DNA from: Flavobacteriales bacterium
Lineage (GTDB): Bacteria > Bacteroidota > Bacteroidia > Flavobacteriales_F > PHOS-HE28
Length of the DNA: 64,000 bases
Direction: 5' to 3'
NCBI GenBank assembly: GCA_016715895.1
Contig: JADJXH010000004.1
Coordinates: 558,001-622,000, forward strand
A program made the position numbers and the translations under genes. The notes below the pieces were generated by a model. It saw only the letters and a program-made list of their open reading frames with translations, ran no database searches and was not told where the DNA came from. The stretch's first letter is position 1; every line of letters begins with the position of its first letter. Positions 8,437 through 18,795 of the stretch are shown here, one piece after another.

Positions 8437-9705
8437 ATGGCCAACGCCCACTACGACGTACTGATCATCGGCGGAGGCACGGCCGGCATCATGACGGCCG
8501 CGCAGTTGCATCGCAAAGACCGGAAGCTGCGCATCGCCATCCTGGACCCCGCGCGCGACCACTGGTACCAGCCGGCCTGGACCTTGGTGGCCGCAGGAAC
8601 CTTCGAAATGAAGGACACCCGGCGCGATGAAGCAACGGTGGTGCCCGAAGGGGTGGAGCTCATCCGCGAGGCTGCCGCCGTCTTCGAGCCGGAGGCGAAC
8701 ACGGTGCGCACCACGAACGACAAGGCCTACACCTACGGCCACCTGGTGGTGTGCCCGGGCATCAAGCTGGACCTCGATGGCTTGCCCGGCCTGCGCGAAG
8801 CCCTGGCCACGGAGGTGGTCTGCAGCAACTACATCGACCCGGAGAAGACACGGCGCGTAATGCAAGGCTTCAAGGGCGGTGTGGCGGTCTTCACCCAGCC
8901 GTCCACACCCATCAAGTGCGGCGGCGCACCACAGAAGGCCGCCTACCTGGCGGACGAGTTCTTCCGCAGGCGCGGCGTGCGCGACAGGACCAAGCTGGTG
9001 TTCGCGACGCCCGGTTCGGTGATCTTCGGTGTGCAGCCCTTCCGCGCCGCGCTGGAGGATGTGGTGCGCAAGAAGGAGATCATCCTGAAGACCTTCTACA
9101 ATCCGATCCGCATCGATCCGGCGAAGCGGGAGATCCATTTCAGGTGGAGCAAGCCCGGCGACAACCACTGCGTGATCACCGAGGAGCAGGGCCTGCCGGA
9201 GAAGATCGAGGGCGAGAGCACCATCGTGATGAAGTACGACATGCTGCACCTGGCCCCGCCGCAGAGCGCACCCGACTTCGTTCGGCTTTCGCCGCTGGCC
9301 TACGCCGACGGGCCCAACAAAGGCTGGCTGGAGGTGGACATCCACACCCTGCAGCACAAGCGCCACCCGAACATCTTCGGGCTGGGCGACGTGGCCGCGC
9401 TGCCCACGGCCAAGACCGGCGCGGCCATCCGCAAGCAGGCCCCCGTGGTGGTGGCCAACATCCTGCAACGCATCAAGGACGGCGCGCTCAGCACCGAGCA
9501 GTACAGCGGCTACAGCAGTTGTCCACTGGTGACGGGCTACGGCAAGATGCTCCTGGCCGAGTTCAAGTACGACAACGTGCGCGACAGCGATCCGCTGCTG
9601 AGCAGGTTGTTCGACACCAGCAAGCCCTTGTGGAGCATGTGGGTGCTGAAGAAGTACATGCTGCCGTGGCTGTACTGGAACCGGATGCTGAAGGGGACGA
9701 TGTAA
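8437..9705 (+). CDS. sqr: Sulfide:quinone oxidoreductase, type II-like
   Basis: A 422-residue flavoprotein of the two-dinucleotide-binding-fold family. The Rossmann motif is GGGTAGIMTAAQL (residues about 11-23). KCGGAPQKAAYL (near residue 160) and YSSCPLVTGYGKMLLAEF (near 361) carry the two catalytic cysteines found in mitochondrial-type SQR, and GLGDVAALPTAKTGAAIRKQ is the C-terminal FAD-contact motif. The enzyme would oxidise sulfide and reduce quinone at the inner membrane face; the hydrophobic C-terminal end (MWVLKKYMLPWLYWNRML) fits membrane attachment. It could serve sulfide detoxification or energy gain. The ATG at 8437 is chosen because the FAD motif follows it directly. Confidence 0.9.
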   Translation: MANAHYDVLIIGGGTAGIMTAAQLHRKDRKLRIAILDPARDHWYQPAWTLVAAGTFEMKDTRRDEATVVPEGVELIREAAAVFEPEANTVRTTNDKAYTYGHLVVCPGIKLDLDGLPGLREALATEVVCSNYIDPEKTRRVMQGFKGGVAVFTQPSTPIKCGGAPQKAAYLADEFFRRRGVRDRTKLVFATPGSVIFGVQPFRAALEDVVRKKEIILKTFYNPIRIDPAKREIHFRWSKPGDNHCVITEEQGLPEKIEGESTIVMKYDMLHLAPPQSAPDFVRLSPLAYADGPNKGWLEVDIHTLQHKRHPNIFGLGDVAALPTAKTGAAIRKQAPVVVANILQRIKDGALSTEQYSGYSSCPLVTGYGKMLLAEFKYDNVRDSDPLLSRLFDTSKPLWSMWVLKKYMLPWLYWNRMLKGTM

Positions 9706-9723
9706 CGGTGCAAGCCGCCCGGC

Positions 9724-9731
9724 TATCTTCG
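9724..9731 (+). promoter_or_regulatory. Candidate -7 box (TATCTTCG) of ileS
   Basis: TATCTTCG, a TAnnTTTG-like element, lies 20 bp before the ileS ATG and after the sqr stop codon. The -33 element is not obvious. Confidence 0.4.
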
Positions 9732-9751
9732 CGGCCCCGTAGAAGGCCGCG

Positions 9752-13192
<3,441 letters not shown>

Positions 13193-13205
13193 GCGGCAAG
13201 GGGCT

Positions 13206-13213
13206 TATATTCG
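13206..13213 (+). promoter_or_regulatory. Candidate -7 box (TATATTCG) of the DksA-like gene
   Basis: TATATTCG lies 25 bp before the ATG at 13239 in the short gap after ileS. An AAACCGGAGGG stretch between the box and the start could serve as a ribosome binding site. Confidence 0.45.
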
Positions 13214-13238
13214 CGGATCCTTAAACCGGAGGGTCGCC

Positions 13239-14318
13239 ATGGCCAAGAAACCCACCCCCAAGCCCGCGCCGAAGAAAAAGGCCGCCAAGCCCGCCAAGTC
13301 GAAAGGTCCTGCCAAAGCGGGAAAGGCTGCGAAGCCGGCCAGGAAGGCCGCACCGAAGAAGCCGGTGAAGCCGGCCTCCTCCAAGGCTGTGGCGGGCAGG
13401 AAGGCCGGCGCCAAGCCGGCGGCGAAGAAAGCCGCGCCGAAAAAGGCCGTGAAGACCGTGGCGAAGAAGGCCGCCCCTTCCAAGAAGGTGAAGCCCGTTG
13501 CGAAGAAGGCCGCGCCGGCCAAGAAGGCGAGCGCCAAACCGGCCCCGAAGAAGCCCGTGGCCAAGAGGGTGGTGGCCAAGAAACCCGTTCCTGTGAAGAA
13601 AGACCTGACCAAGAAGCCCGCTGCCGCTCCGAAGCCTGCCGCCAAGCCCGCCCCGAAAGCCGCCGTGAAACCGGCGCCCAAGGCGGTGAGCAAGCCTGCA
13701 CCCGCACCCAAACCGGCCCCGGCCCCGAAGGCCGCACCCGCGCCCAAGCCCGCACCGGTGGCCAAGGCCCCGGCCCCCAAGCCGGCGCCCGCGAAACCCG
13801 AACCCAAGACGCGCTCCTCGGCCAAGGCGGCCGCCGTGAAGGAGGAGAGGTCCTCCGCTCCCGTGGTCCGGATGAGCGGAGCCCCCGTGATGCCCAAGGC
13901 CGCCCCGATCGTCAAGAAACAAGTGTCCACTTTGGAATCCGCCGACAAGGAGCGCTACAGCGATGAAGAGCTCGAGGAGTTCAAGCAGATCATCCTCAAG
14001 AAGCTGGAGGAGGCGCGCAAGGACTACGACCTGCTGAAGCAGACGCTGGCCAACACCGACAACAACGGCACGGACGATACGAGCCCCTCGTTCAAGATGA
14101 TCGAGGACGGCAGTGAGACGCTGAGCCGCGAGGAGACCGCCCAGCTGGCCGCGCGCCAGGAGAAGTTCATCAAGCACCTGGAGGACGCGCTGCTGCGCAT
14201 CCGCAACAAGACGTACGGCATCTGCCGCGTCACCGGCCGCTTGATCAGCAAGGAGCGCCTGCGCCTGGTGCCGCACGCCACCCTGAGCATCGAGGCCAAG
14301 CAGCAGATGGGCAGCTGA
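13239..14318 (+). CDS. DksA/TraR-like regulator with histone H1-like N-terminal tail
   Basis: A 359-residue protein in two parts. Residues 1 to about 225 are almost only Lys, Ala and Pro in KKPAAKPAPK-type repeats, like histone H1 or bacterial H1-like nucleoid proteins. The last 130 residues are DksA/TraR-like: a coiled-coil segment (YSDEELEEFKQIILKKLEEA) and TYGICRVTGRLISKERL with PHATLSIEAK. Only the first cysteine of the C4 zinc finger (GIC) remains, as is usual in Bacteroidota members. It may bind RNA polymerase while the basic tail binds DNA or RNA; that combination is inference. The start is the ATG at 13239; the frame is open upstream but overlaps ileS. Confidence 0.85.
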   Translation: MAKKPTPKPAPKKKAAKPAKSKGPAKAGKAAKPARKAAPKKPVKPASSKAVAGRKAGAKPAAKKAAPKKAVKTVAKKAAPSKKVKPVAKKAAPAKKASAKPAPKKPVAKRVVAKKPVPVKKDLTKKPAAAPKPAAKPAPKAAVKPAPKAVSKPAPAPKPAPAPKAAPAPKPAPVAKAPAPKPAPAKPEPKTRSSAKAAAVKEERSSAPVVRMSGAPVMPKAAPIVKKQVSTLESADKERYSDEELEEFKQIILKKLEEARKDYDLLKQTLANTDNNGTDDTSPSFKMIEDGSETLSREETAQLAARQEKFIKHLEDALLRIRNKTYGICRVTGRLISKERLRLVPHATLSIEAKQQMGS

Positions 14319-14343
14319 TCGCCCGGGCATCAACCCCGAGGGC

Positions 14344-15009
14344 GTGAAGCGTGCGATGCTGATCACCGCACTGGTCCTTCTGGCGGACCAGGTGCTGAAG
14401 GTGTGGGTGAAGCTCACCTTCTACTACGACAGCGCCATCCCCATCCTGGGCAGCAAGGGCTACCTGCACTTCATCGAGAACCGCGGCATGGCCTTCGGGC
14501 TGGAGTTCGGCGGCGACACGGGCAAGCTGCTGCTCACGCTCTTCCGCATCGCGGCGGTGGTCGTGATCGCGCTCATCATCCGCAACGCCGTGCGCAAAGG
14601 CGCCTCCACCGGGCTGGTGGTGAGCCTGTCGTTGATCCTGGCCGGCGCGCTGGGCAACATCATCGACAGCACCTTCTACGGGGTGCTCTTCAGCGCCAGC
14701 ACGCCCTTCCAGAAGGCGGTGCTGCTGCCCGAAGGGGGCGGCTACGCGCCGCTGCTCCACGGGGCGGTGGTGGACATGTTCTACTTCCCGCTGTGGGAAG
14801 GGCGGTTGCCGGCCTGGCTGCCGGTGTGGGGCGGCCAGCACTTCGTGTTCTTCCGGCCGGTGTTCAACCTGGCCGATGCGGCCATCACGGTGGGCATGGC
14901 GCTGTTCATCCTGCAGCAGCGCAAGCCCGCCCACGCAGCGCCGGAAGAGGCCCCGCCCACGTCCGGGCCCGCGCCCGGTGAGCCCCCCGCACCGGAGCGC
15001 GCTCAGTAG
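14344..15009 (+). CDS. lspA: Lipoprotein signal peptidase (signal peptidase II)
   Basis: A 221-residue inner membrane aspartic protease that cleaves prolipoproteins after lipid attachment. It has four hydrophobic segments, the ENRGMAFGLEF motif (N-x-G-x-AF type), and the two catalytic aspartates in AVVDMFYFP and FNLADAAITVG. The loop between helices is longer than in E. coli LspA, and the C-terminus ends in a Pro/Ala/Glu-rich tail of about 25 residues, both common in Bacteroidota. It begins with GTG at 14344 (an ATG lies at 14356) and follows the DksA-like gene by 25 bp, as in many Bacteroidota where the two genes are neighbours. Confidence 0.93.
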   Translation: MKRAMLITALVLLADQVLKVWVKLTFYYDSAIPILGSKGYLHFIENRGMAFGLEFGGDTGKLLLTLFRIAAVVVIALIIRNAVRKGASTGLVVSLSLILAGALGNIIDSTFYGVLFSASTPFQKAVLLPEGGGYAPLLHGAVVDMFYFPLWEGRLPAWLPVWGGQHFVFFRPVFNLADAAITVGMALFILQQRKPAHAAPEEAPPTSGPAPGEPPAPERAQ

Positions 15010-15893
15010 CTCGTATCGATCCGCAGGCCGAAGAGGCCCTGCATGCCCACGCCGCTGCGCACGCCCACCCCGGGGAGGTCCCAGAAGGTGACCATGGGCC
15101 GCAGCTCGTGATAGAGATGCACCATGCGCCAGAAGCCGCGCTTGCGGCCCAGCCGCAGGTCGATGCCCAGCGGGATGTAGCCGCCATACCAGGCCCCGTC
15201 ACCCTGGGCGTAGCGCTCGCTCCGCGTCTCGTCCGTGAGCTCCTGATAGGCCAGCTCGCCGTAGCCGGAGGCGCTCTCCAGGCCGCGGTCGATGCGCTCC
15301 TCCACGGTGATGGCGCTGTTGAAGGCCGCCCCGCCCAGTGCACCGATGCCGCCGAAGAAGGTGACGCGGTTCGTGTTCCGTGTGCGGAAGAGCAGGCTGG
15401 CATCGAAGGCGATGAGGCTGGCCTGGAGCCCGGCGGTGAGGGTGCTGGTGCGCACGCTGTCCACGGCATAGGCCTGGCCGGTGACCACGGAGGTGAGCGT
15501 GTCGTACGCGGCCCGGTCGGTGCGCGACCAGCTGGTGCCGGTGGTGACGCCCGGCACAAAGACGTAGCCCAGGCGCAGCTCGGGTCCCCGGCGCCGGCCG
15601 TCCGCCTTCACCCGCCCGAGCACGAGGCCGAGGTCCATGGCGATGCTCACGGAGCCGTAGCCCTGCACGAGCAGCTGTTCCTGGTGGCCGCTGAGGTCCT
15701 GGCCCAGGATCCGCGAGTTGTCCGTGATGCCGCGGAGCTCGGTGAGGGTGAGCGGGGTGAAGGTGCTTCCCAGGCCCCCGATCGCGGCCTGGCCGTAGGC
15801 CACCACCGGTGCGTTGGCGCTATCGGGCATCTGGGCCACCACGGGCAGGGCGACGGTGAGCAGGGCGGGCAGGGCGAGGAGGCGGTGCAGCAT
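15003..15893 (-). CDS. Predicted secreted or outer-membrane protein of unknown function
   Basis: A 296-residue protein with a clear signal peptide (MLHRLLALPALLTVALPVVAQ). The rest alternates polar and hydrophobic residues in short strands and ends in FGLRIDTSY with a terminal aromatic, as in outer-membrane beta-barrels. No known domain is recognised. The frame is open to 15917, but the ATG at 15893 starts the signal peptide. Its 3' end overlaps the last 7 bp of lspA from the opposite strand. Confidence 0.7.
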   Translation of the reverse strand: MLHRLLALPALLTVALPVVAQMPDSANAPVVAYGQAAIGGLGSTFTPLTLTELRGITDNSRILGQDLSGHQEQLLVQGYGSVSIAMDLGLVLGRVKADGRRRGPELRLGYVFVPGVTTGTSWSRTDRAAYDTLTSVVTGQAYAVDSVRTSTLTAGLQASLIAFDASLLFRTRNTNRVTFFGGIGALGGAAFNSAITVEERIDRGLESASGYGELAYQELTDETRSERYAQGDGAWYGGYIPLGIDLRLGRKRGFWRMVHLYHELRPMVTFWDLPGVGVRSGVGMQGLFGLRIDTSY

Positions 15894-15913
15894 GGCGGGA
15901 AAGCGATGGAACA

Positions 15914-15921
15914 CCAAGGTA
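15914..15921 (-). promoter_or_regulatory. Candidate -7 box (TACCTTGG)
   Basis: On the minus strand TACCTTGG precedes the ATG at 15893 by 20 nt. The identical octamer stands before lpxD, which supports it as a promoter element. Confidence 0.4.
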
Positions 15922-15973
15922 GGGCCATCGGTTCGCGGCGCCGATGACGGGCCTCAGGTGGTGACCGGTGTGA

Positions 15974-16834
15974 TCAAGGCGTGGGAACGGGCCTGCCGGC
16001 CGCCTCCTGTCGGCGCATCCACCTGGGCTTTCGGGGCGGGCCCCACGTGAACGCATAGCCCATGCGGAAACCGATGTAGGCCAGGTGACCGGAGAAGGTG
16101 CCTGTCGAAGGGGAAGGGCCTCCAGCATATATGGAGTACGCTCCCTCCCAATAGGTGGTCCCGGACAACCGACCCTCCAGGGCGACCGTGAGCCGGTCAT
16201 GGTTGGCGAGGCGGTACGAAGACTTGAGCTCGAGGCCGAACATGGGCCACCAGTCGGCACCGCGCACACCCAGAGCTGCGGAGAACACGTAGATCCTACC
16301 CGTATCTGTGAGTGCAGTGTGGCCGATCGAGGTCCCCGTACTGGAACTCACGCCAGGATTGACGCCCAACTCGAACGCCGCATCCAGGCGCCAACGCCTG
16401 CCCACGATCACCGGGAGTCCGGCCGTGGCCATACATTCCATGTAAATGATGGCGGCATTGAGCCGTTTCAAACCGGTCAAGCGTGCTGTGTTCGACCCCG
16501 GTGGATTGCCATGCGCCGGGTCGTCCACCTGCCCTTCTGCGCCGAAGTAGGGCTGGGTGACATCCACACGTGCACCCAAGGACCAGCCCTTATGCATGAA
16601 GTGCTCGTACCCAAGCCCGAAGTTCCACTGACGGAATCGAATGAACCTGGCCGCACGATCCGGACCACTGGTGGAGCTGATCGACGGTGGAAGGGACCAG
16701 AACCGGCCCACCGAGATCCCGAGTGCATTGTTGGCCCACATGCCGCGCACCGGATCCTGAGCTGCCGCACCGAGGGACCCCGAAAGAAGGACCGCACAGA
16801 GCGCACACCGTAGGGATCGCTGCGATCCGCTCAT
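15974..16834 (-). CDS. Predicted outer-membrane beta-barrel protein A
   Basis: A 286-residue protein with a signal peptide (RCALCAVLLSGSLGAAAQ) and glycine- and aromatic-rich strands. It ends with YIGFRMGYAFTWGPPRKPRW. It appears distantly related to the gene just upstream, which ends YIGLKVHYAMGFGPGNVPRH, so the two are likely paralogues from a tandem duplication. Its ATG lies 4 bp after that gene's stop, giving a two-gene operon. Function is unknown; surface transport or adhesion are possibilities only. Confidence 0.7.
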   Translation of the reverse strand: MSGSQRSLRCALCAVLLSGSLGAAAQDPVRGMWANNALGISVGRFWSLPPSISSTSGPDRAARFIRFRQWNFGLGYEHFMHKGWSLGARVDVTQPYFGAEGQVDDPAHGNPPGSNTARLTGLKRLNAAIIYMECMATAGLPVIVGRRWRLDAAFELGVNPGVSSSTGTSIGHTALTDTGRIYVFSAALGVRGADWWPMFGLELKSSYRLANHDRLTVALEGRLSGTTYWEGAYSIYAGGPSPSTGTFSGHLAYIGFRMGYAFTWGPPRKPRWMRRQEAAGRPVPTP

Positions 16835-16838
16835 GGAC

Positions 16839-17660
16839 TTACTCGATATCGCGCAAGTGCCTCGGCACATTGCCCGGACCGAAGCCCATGGCGTAGTGCA
16901 CCTTCAGGCCGATGTAGTTCAACCCCTGGTTCCACGTGCCCCGGCTTTCACTGGTGGTGCCCGGATAGGCCAGATAGGTACCGCTGTTGAAGTCGTCCAC
17001 CCACGACCACTGCACGAAGGCCGTCACCCCAAGGCGGTTGGTGTTCCCGAACTGCCACTCCTTGCCCAGCCCCAGGCGCAACAAAGGCACGAAGCCGTTG
17101 CGGTGCTCGGAGGTCATCGTGAAGATGTTGTAGCGGATGTCCGGCTGATCGCGGGTTTGAACGCTGCGAGACCCGAAACGCGGATAGAAATCCAAACTGG
17201 ACCAGCCCAGCCCAAAGCCGACATGAACATAGGGTAGTTGCGGACCTCGCGATAGGCCGAGATCACCGCCGGCCCAGAACACCGCCAACCCCATCCGTTC
17301 CGGGGAATAACCTTCCCGTTGTGAAGGATAGTCAACACCATAAACTTCCTTGGCGTTGATCTGCCATCTGAAAGTGAATGGGAGCCGAACGTACTCCAAG
17401 TCCACCCCGAGTGCCAGCCTTCCGCTCCAGACCCGTTCCCGAATACCCACGGACAAGCCATAGCCCATAGCGTGGCGGCCGCTCATCAGGTCGTAAGGCC
17501 CGCTCTGGTGGTCGAACTGGACCGCGCCGCCATTGAGGACGTTCCCGGAGATCACCACCGCCTTGGAAGGCTCGCTTTGGGCGCAGGCGGTGCCCGGTGC
17601 GAGCCCATAGAGCGCCAAGACGGCGCAGGAGATGGACCTCCAACTGAACATCTCTGCCAA
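16839..17660 (-). CDS. Predicted outer-membrane beta-barrel protein B
   Basis: A 273-residue protein with a signal peptide (SCAVLALYGLAPGTACAQ) and a barrel-like pattern of alternating residues. It is the first gene of the pair with 15974-16834. Both genes have lower G+C and more relaxed codon use than nuo or ileS, which may mean recent acquisition. No domain is recognised. Confidence 0.68.
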   Translation of the reverse strand: MAEMFSWRSISCAVLALYGLAPGTACAQSEPSKAVVISGNVLNGGAVQFDHQSGPYDLMSGRHAMGYGLSVGIRERVWSGRLALGVDLEYVRLPFTFRWQINAKEVYGVDYPSQREGYSPERMGLAVFWAGGDLGLSRGPQLPYVHVGFGLGWSSLDFYPRFGSRSVQTRDQPDIRYNIFTMTSEHRNGFVPLLRLGLGKEWQFGNTNRLGVTAFVQWSWVDDFNSGTYLAYPGTTSESRGTWNQGLNYIGLKVHYAMGFGPGNVPRHLRDIE

Positions 17661-17711
17661 GATAATGCAGGGTGGATCAGACCTCGCGCAACCGATCGGC
17701 GGACGAACCCC

Positions 17712-18734
17712 TCAGGTGCCAGGGATGAGAGCGCTCGCACCCCGGTCCGCCAACAGCCCCCGGGCCACCAGCAGCTCCGCGATCTGCACCGCGTTGGTGG
17801 CGGCGCCCTTGCGCAGGTTGTCCGCCACGATCCACAGGTTGAGGGTGCGGGGCTGCGTGTCGTCGCGGCGGATGCGGCCCACGAACACCGCGTCGCGGTC
17901 GTGCGCCAGCAGCGGCATGGGGTACTCGTCCCTCGCGGGATCATCCAGCACCACCACGCCCGGGGCCTCGCGCAGCAGGCGGCGCACCGCGTCGAGCTCG
18001 AACTCACGCGCGAACGCGATGTTCACCGCCTCGCTGTGGCCGCCGGTGACGGGCACGCGCACAGCGGTCGCCGTCACGCGGATCGACGGGTCCAGGATCT
18101 TCTTCGTCTCGTTCACCAGCTTCATCTCCTCCTTGGTGTAGCCGTTGTCGGTGAACGCATCGCAGCGCGGGATCACGTTGCGGTCGATCGGGAAGGGATA
18201 GGCCATGTCGCCGCGGATGCCCTGGCGCTCGTTCTCGAGCTGCTGCACGGCCTTCATGCCGGTGCCGGTGACGGCCTGGTAGGTGCTCACCACCACGCGC
18301 TCCACGCCGTAGGCCCGGTGCAGCGGGGCCAGCGCCATCACCAGCTGGATGGTGCTGCAGTTCGGGTTGGCGATGATGCGGTCATCGGCGCAGAGCACAT
18401 CGCCATTGACCTCGGGCACCACGAGCTTCTTGTCCGGGAACATGCGCCAGGCGCTGCTGTTGTCGATCACGGTGCAGCCCACCTCGGCGAAGCGCGGGGC
18501 CCACTCCAGCGAGGTGGCGCCCCCGGCGGAGAACAGGGCGATGGCGGGGCGGGCGGCGATGGCGGCCTCCATGCCGATCACGGGCACATCCTTGCCGCGG
18601 AAGCGGACCGAGCGGCCCGCGCTGCGGTCGCTGGCCACCGCCAGCAGCTCATCCACCGGGAAGCCGCGCTCCTCGAGCACCTTGAGCATCACCCCACCGA
18701 CCAGGCCGGTGGCACCGACGACCGCGACCTTCAT
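17712..18734 (-). CDS. asd: Aspartate-semialdehyde dehydrogenase
   Basis: A 340-residue NADP-dependent enzyme that reduces aspartyl phosphate to aspartate semialdehyde for lysine, diaminopimelate, threonine and methionine synthesis. The Rossmann start KVAVVGATGLVGGVMLKVL is at residues 2-20, and the active-site cysteine is in IANPNCSTIQLVMALAPL (near residue 127). The C-terminal catalytic histidine segment VPVTGGHSEAVNIAF is present. The ATG at 18734 is fixed by the Rossmann motif; the open frame upstream overlaps the divergent gene. Confidence 0.96.
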   Translation of the reverse strand: MKVAVVGATGLVGGVMLKVLEERGFPVDELLAVASDRSAGRSVRFRGKDVPVIGMEAAIAARPAIALFSAGGATSLEWAPRFAEVGCTVIDNSSAWRMFPDKKLVVPEVNGDVLCADDRIIANPNCSTIQLVMALAPLHRAYGVERVVVSTYQAVTGTGMKAVQQLENERQGIRGDMAYPFPIDRNVIPRCDAFTDNGYTKEEMKLVNETKKILDPSIRVTATAVRVPVTGGHSEAVNIAFAREFELDAVRRLLREAPGVVVLDDPARDEYPMPLLAHDRDAVFVGRIRRDDTQPRTLNLWIVADNLRKGAATNAVQIAELLVARGLLADRGASALIPGT

Positions 18735-18761
18735 GCTGTTCACTTCACGTTCAACGCGGGT

Positions 18762-18778
18762 CGAAAGTACTACCTTGC
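18762..18778. promoter_or_regulatory. Back-to-back candidate promoters of asd and the lamin-tail gene
   Basis: On the minus strand TACTTTCG (18762-18769) precedes asd. On the plus strand TACCTTGC (18771-18778) precedes the secreted protein gene. The 61-bp divergent gap has room only for overlapping promoters, so the two genes may compete for RNA polymerase. Confidence 0.4.
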
Positions 18779-18795
18779 CTCGCACGCTGAAGTCC

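Noticed and set aside
13239..13900. Sequencing or assembly artefact in the Lys/Ala/Pro-rich tail
   Set aside because: The frame is unbroken, repeats are degenerate rather than exact, and such tails are known in bacterial H1-like proteins.
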